From contig CALAFU010000160.1 of assembly GCA_937891325.1 (NCBI GenBank), positions 1 through 7,583 on the forward strand: a stretch of 7,583 nucleotides of DNA. The letters are read 5' to 3'. This stretch comes from an uncultured Candidatus Melainabacteria bacterium. Its GTDB lineage: Bacteria; Cyanobacteriota; Vampirovibrionia; Gastranaerophilales; Gastranaerophilaceae. Positions 1 to 6,578 of this stretch are shown here, in pieces; position 1 is the stretch's first letter; every line of letters begins with the position of its first letter. The position numbers and the translations under genes are program-made. Under the pieces are notes generated by a model that saw only the letters and a list, made by a program, of their open reading frames with translations, made no database searches and was not told where the DNA came from.

Positions 1-3000
1 TCAGTTGTACCAACACGCATTAAATTTAACTGTTGCTTAAATTCTTTAAACTTCTCACTTAATTTATTTTCAACATCTTGAGGGAAATTTTCAATAACAT
101 CAGCAACTTCATTAACGCGTTTCATATCGTCTTCAATATCTTTGTATTCCAAAGGATTGATAGCATCAACGGCACTCTTAATAGTTTTAACTTCTTGATT
201 TAATGTTTCGTTATTTTTAACAGCATCTAAAATAGCTTGAGCTTTTTCATCAACGAAGTCTTTAATTTCTTCACCTTCAACAACAAATGATAACTGTTCA
301 AATACATTTAGAACATGTTTCATAATGGCTGTTTTAGCTGAATTTAATTCATTTTTGAAATCTTCTGTAAATATGTCTAGAGTTGAATAATTTTTAGAGA
401 AAACATTCAATTTTTGGTCTAAACCATTGATTACAGTTTTTAATTGTTCTTGAACTTCAAGCATACCTGATAATTTAGGTATTTTTTGTAATTCATCTAA
501 ACAATCAAGATTTTTTAACTTATCTAATAAAGTTAATTTATTTAAGGCATTCAACTTATCAACGCTAATAATTTCATTCAATTTTGAAAGTTGTTCTAAG
601 CCCTTCATTTTGTTAATATCTTCTAAACTAGCTAAAGTTTCTAAGATATTAATTGTATTCAAGAATTTTTGTTGATCTTTTACGATAGATTTAATTTCTT
701 GCAAAGACTTGTCAATTTCAAATTTAACATCATCATTTAAAGCAAGTAAGTCCATTTTTTGGCTAATTACTTTAATGTCTTTTGCAACTTCTTCGTCATG
801 ACCGTAGTCCCAAACTGTTTGTTTAACACCGTTTACAGCATCAACAATTTGAGATTTATATTCTTCAAGTAAAACTTTTACTAAAGAAATTGGTGCACCG
901 TTTGTTCCATTATTGTCTTCTACTGCAATATCTGAAACTTGTGTTTGAACAGTTGATAGCATTTGTGCAATATCAGCTTTTAAGCCTTCAAAATCAACAT
1001 TAACTGCATTTTCAGATAAGGCTCTTGTGATTTTTGCATCAATATTATCAGAAGAATGTTTAACTAAATTAGCCAACTCGCTTAAATTGTTTGTAAAATC
1101 AACGATAATAGATTTTTCTTCGTCGCCTAATCCTTCTAAACGTTCAGGAGTAACTGCACTTGCGGCAATTTTGTTATTTGTAATATCGTCTTGAACATTT
1201 GATAGCTTATCGAATAATTCGTTCAATTGGTTTTTAATTGCATTTAATTCTTCAGTGCTTTTTACCGCTTCAATTTTAGCAAATAAATCATTTTGCTTGT
1301 TGTTAATGTTATCTAATTTTGGAATAACAACTTCGTCTAAATGTTTGTGAACATTAGAAAACTTGTCATTTATACCACTTTGAATTTCAACAAGTTTTGC
1401 ATCTAACTTTTCAATTAATTCATCAAAATTCACATCAGCCGAAACTGTTGTTTTTTCAGCATTCATTTCCGCAACTGACGGCATTAATGGTTTTGCTTGC
1501 TCTAATAGATACTTAATTTCTTCAATAGATTTTGCTTGAGCATCTTTAATTGAAGTTTCCATTTGTGCAATTTTATTTTCTAAAGAACCAAAACCTGTAA
1601 ATAAATTATTTAAAACAGAACGCGCTTCATCAGACGGAATTTCTTGTACGATTTGTTCCATTCCGATTTTGTAAGCGTCCATTTGCTCTTTCAGAGCTGT
1701 TGCAACATTTTGTAAATCAACATCTACAAATGACATAATAGCTTTTTGAACAGGTTCAAATTCTTTTAAAACAGTTTCTGTTCTATTGTATAAATTTTCC
1801 ATCATGTCAGTTGACATAAAGTTTAGTTGATCTTTTAATTTATTAATTTTATCTTCTAATTTTAAAAGAGCATCACTAGATGGAATATCTGTACCCGCTG
1901 TAATTTGAGCGGCTTCTGTATTAATTCTATTTGCAGTTGTTCCAACTTTTAAGTCAGAAACTTCTAACAACAAGTCTTGCATACAACGTTGAACAGATTC
2001 AAAACCTTCTTTAATACCTGCAATTGCCGCAGGTTGTTCAGAAATTGTAGCTAGAGCTGTCATAACGTTATCAAATCTTGATGAAATTCCGTTACAAACG
2101 CTGTTAAACTTTTCGTTTTGTCCTACTGTCGCATTTTTATAATCTGCAAAAACTTTGCCCAATTCACTTTTTAGAGAATTGAATTCAAACGCAAAGTTGT
2201 TCATCTTGATATCCGCAGATTCACAATCTTCTTTTATTCCAGACATATATTGAACAATATTATCTTGAACTGAATGTAAAGCTACATCATAATCGCCAGC
2301 AATTCTGCCAATTACAGTTTCTAAGTTTGTAACCTTTGCAATAACTTCGTCACTTGCAGATACATAATTTTTGATGTCAAAAACAACCTCTTTCAATTGT
2401 TTAACATCACCCATTAAAGTTTCTCTAAATGGTGTAGACATTGCTTTTAAATCAGATTGCAAGTATTTTATACCGTCTGAAATAGTTTCTAAATCTTTAA
2501 CACTTTTTTCGACGAAAGCTCTTTGACCTTCTTCAACTGACATATAGTTTTGCTTGATTGTGTCAGGCATATAAGTAACCATTTCACGCACTTTGTCAGC
2601 TAATTCAAAAATAGAATCAAGTTTTTCAGAAGTTCTTTCTGAATTTCTGTCACCACTTTCAACAATTGAAGTTTTTGTTTGGTCTAACTTTTCTACTAAT
2701 AAATTCAAATTGTTTTTAATTGGTTCAATACCAGAATTTGCGATTGCATCAACAACACTTGCTTTAATATTTCGAGTATTGTCATCAACAAGAGTTCTCA
2801 AAGAAGAGAAGGAAGTTTTTAAATCTAAATCTTCTAACATCTTTGCTAAATCTTTAAATTCAGAAGTTGTGCTAATCAAATCTCCACGCATTACGTTTGT
2901 TGATTCGATTACAACATCATATACAAGTTTTGACAATTCTGATTTAAAAATTTCAAAATCTTCTTCAGTTAAAATTCTTGTAACTGTTCCTGATAACTTA

Positions 3001-3869
3001 TCTAATTGAACTAAAAGTGCTTTTTGACTTTGTTCATTAGCGTCAGTAAGAGCGCCTTTTAATGTAGTAATTAGTTCAATTGCACCTTCAACTTTTCTAA
3101 CTAAACCGTCAAAATCACTTTGACCTGCTAAAGCCTTAACATTTGCATTAATTTTTGTATTTTGAGAGATAATCTCTGACATTGTGTCGTTCAAAGTATT
3201 TTGTTTTTGGTCAACAACTTGAACCGCAGACATAATAGTATCTGTTGTCATTTTCATATCAGAAACTGCGTTTTTCATATTTTCAACTTCACTTGTTGGG
3301 TCAAGATGAGAAATATGCTCCATTAAAGTTTCGTAGTTGTTGTTAACGTTTAAAATAATACTTTCAAAACCATTATTAAATTTATCTAAATCATTTTTCA
3401 ATAATCCGATATTTTTAATAATATCGCGCTTATCAGTATCATCTGTTCTCAATGCTTCAATTCTTAATGTAATTTCATTAAGAATATCACCTTGCGCCAT
3501 AACTTGTTTTGAAAAAACAGTTAGGTTTGTAGAAAGAACGTCAAAAAGTTCCTTCATTTTTGGTGTAGTAACTAACTCTTCATTATTTTTTAGGACATTT
3601 TTAAAAGATGACTCTAATTCCGTAAACTTAACATTAATAAACGAGTATCTATCTTCTAAAGTATGTTTAATCTCCTCTAATAAATCTTTTGTATTGTCTT
3701 CACTTGGCTCTAAACTATTAGCCAATTCGTCCAATTTTACGCCTAAATTATTCAAAACACGGCTTGTATCACCAATATTAAGCGCGTTTTGAGTTTTTAT
3801 TGCGTCAATGCCCTCCGCTAATGCATTAAAACTTTTATTAATTTCTTCTAAGTTGAATCCTTCTGCCAT
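1..3869 (-). CDS. Giant helical/coiled-coil protein of unknown function, C-terminus outside the window
   Basis: I do not recognise this protein. The frame was read triplet by triplet from the ATG at 3869 to the left edge: 1,289 codons with no stop, so the C-terminus is missing. An in-frame TAA at 3903-3905 and no intervening ATG fix the start, and GAGGAAAA lies about 10 nt upstream. The protein begins MAEGFNLEEINKSF. No signal peptide or membrane segment is seen. It is rich in Leu, Lys, Glu, Asp, Asn, Ser and Val, poor in Pro, with one Trp (W1020) and four Cys (C549, C592, C629, C1123). Most of its length shows hydrophobics at 3-4 spacing, as in long amphipathic helices or coiled coils. Residues 1070-1141 switch to a strict three-residue period (separate entry). 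A structural, scaffold or filament role in the cytoplasm is plausible from composition alone. Similarity to apolipoprotein- or chemoreceptor-type helices would be generic and would not prove function. Codon use resembles its neighbours. Confidence 0.9.
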   Translation of the reverse strand, partial: MAEGFNLEEINKSFNALAEGIDAIKTQNALNIGDTSRVLNNLGVKLDELANSLEPSEDNTKDLLEEIKHTLEDRYSFINVKFTELESSFKNVLKNNEELVTTPKMKELFDVLSTNLTVFSKQVMAQGDILNEITLRIEALRTDDTDKRDIIKNIGLLKNDLDKFNNGFESIILNVNNNYETLMEHISHLDPTSEVENMKNAVSDMKMTTDTIMSAVQVVDQKQNTLNDTMSEIISQNTKINANVKALAGQSDFDGLVRKVEGAIELITTLKGALTDANEQSQKALLVQLDKLSGTVTRILTEEDFEIFKSELSKLVYDVVIESTNVMRGDLISTTSEFKDLAKMLEDLDLKTSFSSLRTLVDDNTRNIKASVVDAIANSGIEPIKNNLNLLVEKLDQTKTSIVESGDRNSERTSEKLDSIFELADKVREMVTYMPDTIKQNYMSVEEGQRAFVEKSVKDLETISDGIKYLQSDLKAMSTPFRETLMGDVKQLKEVVFDIKNYVSASDEVIAKVTNLETVIGRIAGDYDVALHSVQDNIVQYMSGIKEDCESADIKMNNFAFEFNSLKSELGKVFADYKNATVGQNEKFNSVCNGISSRFDNVMTALATISEQPAAIAGIKEGFESVQRCMQDLLLEVSDLKVGTTANRINTEAAQITAGTDIPSSDALLKLEDKINKLKDQLNFMSTDMMENLYNRTETVLKEFEPVQKAIMSFVDVDLQNVATALKEQMDAYKIGMEQIVQEIPSDEARSVLNNLFTGFGSLENKIAQMETSIKDAQAKSIEEIKYLLEQAKPLMPSVAEMNAEKTTVSADVNFDELIEKLDAKLVEIQSGINDKFSNVHKHLDEVVIPKLDNINNKQNDLFAKIEAVKSTEELNAIKNQLNELFDKLSNVQDDITNNKIAASAVTPERLEGLGDEEKSIIVDFTNNLSELANLVKHSSDNIDAKITRALSENAVNVDFEGLKADIAQMLSTVQTQVSDIAVEDNNGTNGAPISLVKVLLEEYKSQIVDAVNGVKQTVWDYGHDEEVAKDIKVISQKMDLLALNDDVKFEIDKSLQEIKSIVKDQQKFLNTINILETLASLEDINKMKGLEQLSKLNEIISVDKLNALNKLTLLDKLKNLDCLDELQKIPKLSGMLEVQEQLKTVINGLDQKLNVFSKNYSTLDIFTEDFKNELNSAKTAIMKHVLNVFEQLSFVVEGEEIKDFVDEKAQAILDAVKNNETLNQEVKTIKSAVDAINPLEYKDIEDDMKRVNEVADVIENFPQDVENKLSEKFKEFKQQLNLMRVGTT
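447..662 (-). repeat. Three-residue hydrophobic repeat ([LIVM]-x-x, 24 units) inside the giant helical protein
   Basis: Residues 1070-1141 of the giant protein divide into 24 consecutive triplets, each starting with L, I, V or M (16 Leu, 4 Ile, 2 Met, 2 Val). Examples in order are LNT, INI, LET, LAS, LED; later LNA, LNK, LTL, LDK, LKN, LDC, LDE, LQK. The other two positions are mainly polar (N, K, D, E, S, T). The centre can also be read as nine-residue units such as VDKLNALNK and LDCLDELQK. Leu codons are mixed (TTA, TTG, CTT) and the x positions vary, so this is not a simple DNA repeat. Flanking sequence returns to 3-4 spacing. The pattern is seen directly; any fold is inference. Confidence 0.85.
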
Positions 3870-3876
3870 TATTAGG

Positions 3877-3884
3877 TTTTCCTC
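3877..3884 (-). promoter_or_regulatory. Ribosome binding site of the giant helical protein
   Basis: On the minus strand the sequence reads GAGGAAAA, a good Shine-Dalgarno match about 10 nt upstream of the ATG at 3869. With the in-frame stop just upstream, it leaves no reasonable alternative start. Confidence 0.7.
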
Positions 3885-3898
3885 GTCATCTTTTATAC

Positions 3899-3922
3899 AA
3901 TCTTAGCAATTTTAAGATTATA
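3899..3922 (-). promoter_or_regulatory. Probable -10 box (TATAAT) of the giant-protein gene, overlapped by a 7-bp dyad
   Basis: On the minus strand a perfect TATAAT lies at 3922-3917, about 48 nt upstream of the start codon. No good -35 hexamer lies at 16-18 nt spacing. A perfect 7-bp inverted repeat, AATCTTA (3899-3905) and TAAGATT (3913-3919) with a 7-nt gap, overlaps the -10 box and the expected transcription start near 3910. That position suits a repressor operator or a hairpin at the 5' end of the mRNA. A TATAAA at about 3898-3893 is a weaker alternative -10. The boxes and dyad are visible; the function is inferred. Confidence 0.45.
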
Positions 3923-3964
3923 TGAAAAGTAAATTTACAAATAATATTACAAATGTTAAGTTTA

Positions 3965-3992
3965 GGTACTACTTCCCACAGATAAGTATACC
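3965..3992. repeat. Bulged inverted repeat in the divergent intergenic region
   Basis: GGTA (3965-3968) pairs with TACC (3989-3992) and TACTT (3970-3974) pairs with AAGTA (3984-3988). This gives a 9-bp stem with one bulged C (3969) and a 9-nt loop. No T-run follows on either strand, so it is not an intrinsic terminator. It lies upstream of both divergent promoters (dyad/-10 at 3899-3922 and promoter at 4009-4037), where a shared regulator could bind. It could also be chance in AT-rich DNA. Confidence 0.4.
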
Positions 3993-4008
3993 ATAAAAAT
4001 CCATGACT

Positions 4009-4037
4009 TTGACATTATCTAGAAATTACACTAAAAT
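4009..4037 (+). promoter_or_regulatory. Near-consensus sigma70-type promoter of the 77-residue protein gene
   Basis: A perfect -35 box TTGACA (4009-4014) is followed after exactly 17 nt by TAAAAT (4032-4037, five of six matches to TATAAT). Transcription should start near 4044, leaving an untranslated leader of about 90 nt before the ATG at 4135. This is the best promoter in the window. It supports the reality of the small downstream gene and implies strong, housekeeping-type expression unless repressed. Confidence 0.75.
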
Positions 4038-4134
4038 AATGAGGAAATATTAGTCTAAATCAACTAAAAGATTGATTGCAAATTCTTACTATCGGCATAT
4101 TCTAGAATGGAAGAAAAACAAAGGACTGTTCAAT

Positions 4135-4368
4135 ATGAAAAAGAAAGACCTAAAAAAGGCAATTAAAGAAAAAGAAATCCAACTTTCAAAATTAGAACAA
4201 CATATCGACAAATCAAATACTTGTGCCGAAGTTTACAACAAAGTTATTTTAGAAAAAGCAATCCTTAACAAAGAATTATCAGATATGGAAAAGAACACTT
4301 TCGCCGAAAGAGTTAAAAAGCTAATTCCGCACAAGAAAACTCTTATTTGCGATTACTTTAAAAAGTAA
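4135..4368 (+). CDS. Small basic helical protein of unknown function (77 aa)
   Basis: I do not recognise this protein. The ATG at 4135 is preferred because AAGGA (4121-4125) sits 9 nt upstream; an in-frame TTG at 4072 would add 21 residues but has no comparable site. The protein starts MKKKDLKKAIKEKEIQLSKL, is rich in Lys and Glu, and is predicted to form one or two long charged helices (about residues 3-27 and 31-58) with a short basic tail ending CDYFKK. It has no membrane segment or signal peptide. It has its own strong promoter (4009-4037) and is divergent from the giant coiled-coil gene. Its TAA is immediately followed by the convergent glycosylase gene's stop codon. A small coiled-coil partner or nucleic-acid-binding protein is possible, but nothing in the sequence decides this. 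Confidence 0.75.
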   Translation: MKKKDLKKAIKEKEIQLSKLEQHIDKSNTCAEVYNKVILEKAILNKELSDMEKNTFAERVKKLIPHKKTLICDYFKK

Positions 4369-4962
4369 TTAAACGTAAGTTTTAATCAATTTTAAATCTT
4401 CTAAAGTAATGTCTTTTTGCTCTTGTGATGCGTATTGCATCAAATAAGAAGGGTGATAAATTGCGATAGCATTGTATTTATGTCCATTTAATTCAAGTTC
4501 AAAAACACTACCTCTAACTTTAGAAATTTGTATTGTTTTCTTTCCTGTTAAAGTTTTTAAAGATGTTCCACCACATAAAACAATCAAATTAGGTTGTACA
4601 GTCTCAATTTGTTTATACAAGTAATCTATGCAATTTTTAATTTCTGGTGTAGCTGGAACTCTGTCTTTATTTGGTCTATCAGGATTTGTAGGACGGCATT
4701 TCAAAATATTTGCGATATACAAATCTTTTTCACGATTGATACCTACTTTTTCAAGATAAGTATTCAATAACTGTCCTGCACGTCCAACAAACGGCAAACC
4801 TTGGGCATTTTCGTCTTTACCTGGAGCTTCACCTATAAAAACAACTTTAGCATTTGGATTACCTGCTGAAAAAACCATTTTATCGCGTCGAGAACCAATC
4901 TCACACGCATAACATTTTTCACAAATATTTTTTAAATCTTCAAGTTGTTTTTCTTTAGTCAT
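4369..4962 (-). CDS. Family 4 uracil-DNA glycosylase (Fe-S type)
   Basis: This 197-residue enzyme should excise uracil, arising from cytosine deamination or dUTP misincorporation, to begin base excision repair. Family 4 signatures are clear: the GEAPG active-site motif at 44-48 followed by KDE, the GLPFVGRAGQLL segment at 55-66, KCRP at 88-91, and the HPS motif at 170-172 near the C-terminus. The 4Fe-4S ligands are probably C17, C20, C89 and C111; C14 and C130 are extra. Between C89 and C111 lie 21 residues, against about 15 in the classical Thermus-type enzyme as I recall it, so this cluster-proximal loop is longer. Length is normal for the family. The ATG lies 2 nt after the TAA of the upstream symporter gene with only a weak GAG-type site, suggesting translational coupling. 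Family assignment is secure; activity is inferred. Confidence 0.93.
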   Translation of the reverse strand: MTKEKQLEDLKNICEKCYACEIGSRRDKMVFSAGNPNAKVVFIGEAPGKDENAQGLPFVGRAGQLLNTYLEKVGINREKDLYIANILKCRPTNPDRPNKDRVPATPEIKNCIDYLYKQIETVQPNLIVLCGGTSLKTLTGKKTIQISKVRGSVFELELNGHKYNAIAIYHPSYLMQYASQEQKDITLEDLKLIKTYV

Positions 4963-4964
4963 AA

Positions 4965-6461
4965 TTACTCTACATCTTTTTCTTCGTCATAAGGTTCATC
5001 TTTTACATCACTAAACAAACCTACATCATATTTTTTACAATAACGTTTAACTTCTTTAACTACAACATTTGACAGAATGAACAATGCAAACAAGTTTGGA
5101 ACTGCCATAAATAGTGTCACAGCATCAGAAAGGTTAATGATACTCTTAAAGTTCATCGCAGAACCAATTACAATACAAATACAGTAAACTAATTGGAAGG
5201 AACGAGTTTTTAATTTTGATTCACCAACCAAGAATTGCCAACCCTTTAAACCGTAATAAGAACCGCAAAGCATTGTGCCCATTACAAAGAAACTTGCCAT
5301 AATTGTTAGCAAAATAGGGAAAAATGGGAATGCAGTTGCAAAGGCTTTTGATGTTAATTCGATACCCGCAATACCTTGAACATGGAGATATTCACCTGTA
5401 ACGACAATTACAAATGCAGTTGAAACACCAACAATACAAGTATCTACAAACGGTTGTAACATTGCAATAAACGCTTGCGCAACAGGTTTGCTTGTTTTTA
5501 CTGCCGCAAAAGCAGTTGGTGCTGTACCTAAACCAGCTTCATTCGCAAACATTGCACGTCTAAATCCCCATAACATACAGCCAAAAAGCCCGCCACCAAC
5601 CATTGCATGAGGTTGAAAGGCTTGTACAATAATAACTTTTATCGCATGAGGAATATTGTGAATATTTAAAATTGAAATAACTAAAATACTTGTTAGATAT
5701 AAAGCACACATCAAAGGTGTAACTTTTTCTGTAAACTTGCCGATAGATTTTATACCACCAATAATTGTAATCCAAGTTACAATTGCGACAATTAAGCCTA
5801 TAAGCCAACTATTGTTTGCAAAAATGCTATTAGCTCCACCCGTAACTTCTGTAATTTGAGTTGTCATCGCGTTAATTTGGAATAGGTTCCAACCGCCAAT
5901 AACCGCTAAAACAGAACATAACGCGTAAGTTTTACCTAAATATGGTGCAATTTTACCTAAAATCTTTCCTTTTAATCCCTTTGAAATGTAATACATTGGA
6001 CCACCAGAAGTTGAACCGTCAGGGTTTACATCTCTAAGTTTTACACCTAGTAAAACTTCTGAAAATTTAAGAGCCATAGAAAAAAGCCCCGCAACAATCA
6101 TCCAAAAAATTACCCCAGGTCCACCGATTGAAACAGCGGCTGCAGAACCTGCAACATTACCAATTCCAGCAGATGATGAAATTGTAGCAGTAAGTGCTTG
6201 GAATGATGAAACTTCGCCTTTTTTCTTACGTTGAATAAGATCTTTATGTTCAAATTTATGTGCAATAAGTTTTATGGCATGTTTAAATCCCCAAAATCCA
6301 ATAAATCTAAGTCTAAAAGTAAAATAAATTGCGGCTATCATCAAAAGAGCAATCAAAAGTTGCACTTCCACGCCATTTATATTTACTGAATAAAATATTA
6401 CAGATGAAATCCTGTCGGCTATTGGTGATAAGATACCATCTATTGCTGCATCTAAGTTCAT
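4965..6461 (-). CDS. Alanine/glycine:cation symporter (AGCS family)
   Basis: This 498-residue inner-membrane protein has about 10-11 hydrophobic segments and belongs to the AGCS family, which imports alanine or glycine with Na+ (or H+). Family signatures are SSFQALTATISSSAGIGN (85-102), GGPGVIFWMIVAGLFSMALK (113-132), GGPMYYI (153-159), the hallmark NEAGLGTAPTAFAA (307-320), and PFVDTCIVGVSTAFVI (337-352). The SSSAGIGN stretch stands where many members have GTVGLGN or TVGTGN. The tail from about 480 is acidic (DEPYDEEKDVE) and probably cytoplasmic. I chose the ATG at 6461; a TTG at 6509 would add 16 residues. Neither has a visible Shine-Dalgarno sequence. It is the first gene of a two-gene unit with the glycosylase. 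The exact substrate cannot be read from the sequence. Confidence 0.93.
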   Translation of the reverse strand: MNLDAAIDGILSPIADRISSVIFYSVNINGVEVQLLIALLMIAAIYFTFRLRFIGFWGFKHAIKLIAHKFEHKDLIQRKKKGEVSSFQALTATISSSAGIGNVAGSAAAVSIGGPGVIFWMIVAGLFSMALKFSEVLLGVKLRDVNPDGSTSGGPMYYISKGLKGKILGKIAPYLGKTYALCSVLAVIGGWNLFQINAMTTQITEVTGGANSIFANNSWLIGLIVAIVTWITIIGGIKSIGKFTEKVTPLMCALYLTSILVISILNIHNIPHAIKVIIVQAFQPHAMVGGGLFGCMLWGFRRAMFANEAGLGTAPTAFAAVKTSKPVAQAFIAMLQPFVDTCIVGVSTAFVIVVTGEYLHVQGIAGIELTSKAFATAFPFFPILLTIMASFFVMGTMLCGSYYGLKGWQFLVGESKLKTRSFQLVYCICIVIGSAMNFKSIINLSDAVTLFMAVPNLFALFILSNVVVKEVKRYCKKYDVGLFSDVKDEPYDEEKDVE

Positions 6462-6489
6462 AAAACAATAATAGTACAAAAAAGGTTTA

Positions 6490-6517
6490 ATTTTAACAAA
6501 GAGTAACAAAAAGTTAA
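6490..6517 (-). promoter_or_regulatory. Candidate promoter of the symporter-glycosylase unit
   Basis: On the minus strand TTAACT (6517-6512, four of six to TTGACA) is followed after 16 nt by TAAAAT (6495-6490, five of six to TATAAT). Transcription would start near 6483, giving a leader of about 20 nt before the ATG at 6461, and would leave the alternative TTG at 6509 outside the transcript. A second weak option, TTGTTA then TACTAT at 17-nt spacing, would give an almost leaderless mRNA, which would fit the missing ribosome binding site. Confidence 0.4.
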
Positions 6518-6522
6518 CGGAA

Positions 6523-6551
6523 TTGAAAAGTTATTTTTTTTATGTTAGTAT
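6523..6551 (+). promoter_or_regulatory. Candidate promoter of the tRNA-Ser gene
   Basis: TTGAAA (6523-6528, five of six) is followed after 17 nt by TAGTAT (6546-6551, four of six). Transcription would start near 6558, about 33 nt before the mature tRNA, leaving a normal precursor leader for RNase P. A TATAAC at 6580-6585 is a better -10 by sequence. It lacks a -35 box, and it would start transcription at the first base of the tRNA. Confidence 0.4.
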
Positions 6552-6560
6552 TAAGAAAAA

Positions 6561-6578
6561 TTTGTCGGAGCGGACAAA
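6561..6578. repeat. Short inverted repeat upstream of the tRNA gene
   Basis: TTTGTC (6561-6566) and GACAAA (6573-6578) form a perfect 6-bp stem around GGAGCG, ending 12 nt before the tRNA. It is the most GC-rich patch in an otherwise AT-rich leader. It could be a hairpin in the precursor tRNA leader or a small operator between the divergent promoters. With only 6 bp, chance is a real possibility. Confidence 0.35.

Noticed and set aside
2593..3009. Plus-strand open frame of 138 codons
   Set aside because: It lies fully antisense to the continuous giant-protein frame; its Ser/Phe/Leu-rich composition is what the reverse of a Lys/Glu/Asn-rich AT-biased gene gives, and it starts at a non-ATG codon without a ribosome binding site.
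3337..3792. Plus-strand open frame of 151 codons
   Set aside because: Antisense shadow of the giant-protein gene with the same Ser/Leu/Phe bias, no promoter or ribosome binding site, and no recognisable domain.
1..3869. Phage tape-measure protein
   Set aside because: Length and helicity would fit, but no phage structural genes are nearby, the gene has its own promoter region, and no transmembrane or lytic domain is seen. It cannot be ruled out without the left flank.
4072..4134. N-terminal extension of the 77-residue protein from a TTG at 4072
   Set aside because: The TTG has no good ribosome binding site, whereas the ATG at 4135 has AAGGA at 9 nt and begins a more typical N-terminus.
4107..4166. 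19-codon plus-strand frame starting ATG at 4107
   Set aside because: Too short and lacking a ribosome binding site to call as a gene; kept only as a possible upstream frame in the findings.
4368..4386. Bidirectional terminator between the convergent genes
   Set aside because: The only hairpin is AT-only with a bulge and has no adjacent T-run.
5560..5808. Minus-strand open frame of 82 codons
   Set aside because: Out-of-frame shadow inside the symporter gene; the Tyr/Asn/Cys-rich product is not protein-like.
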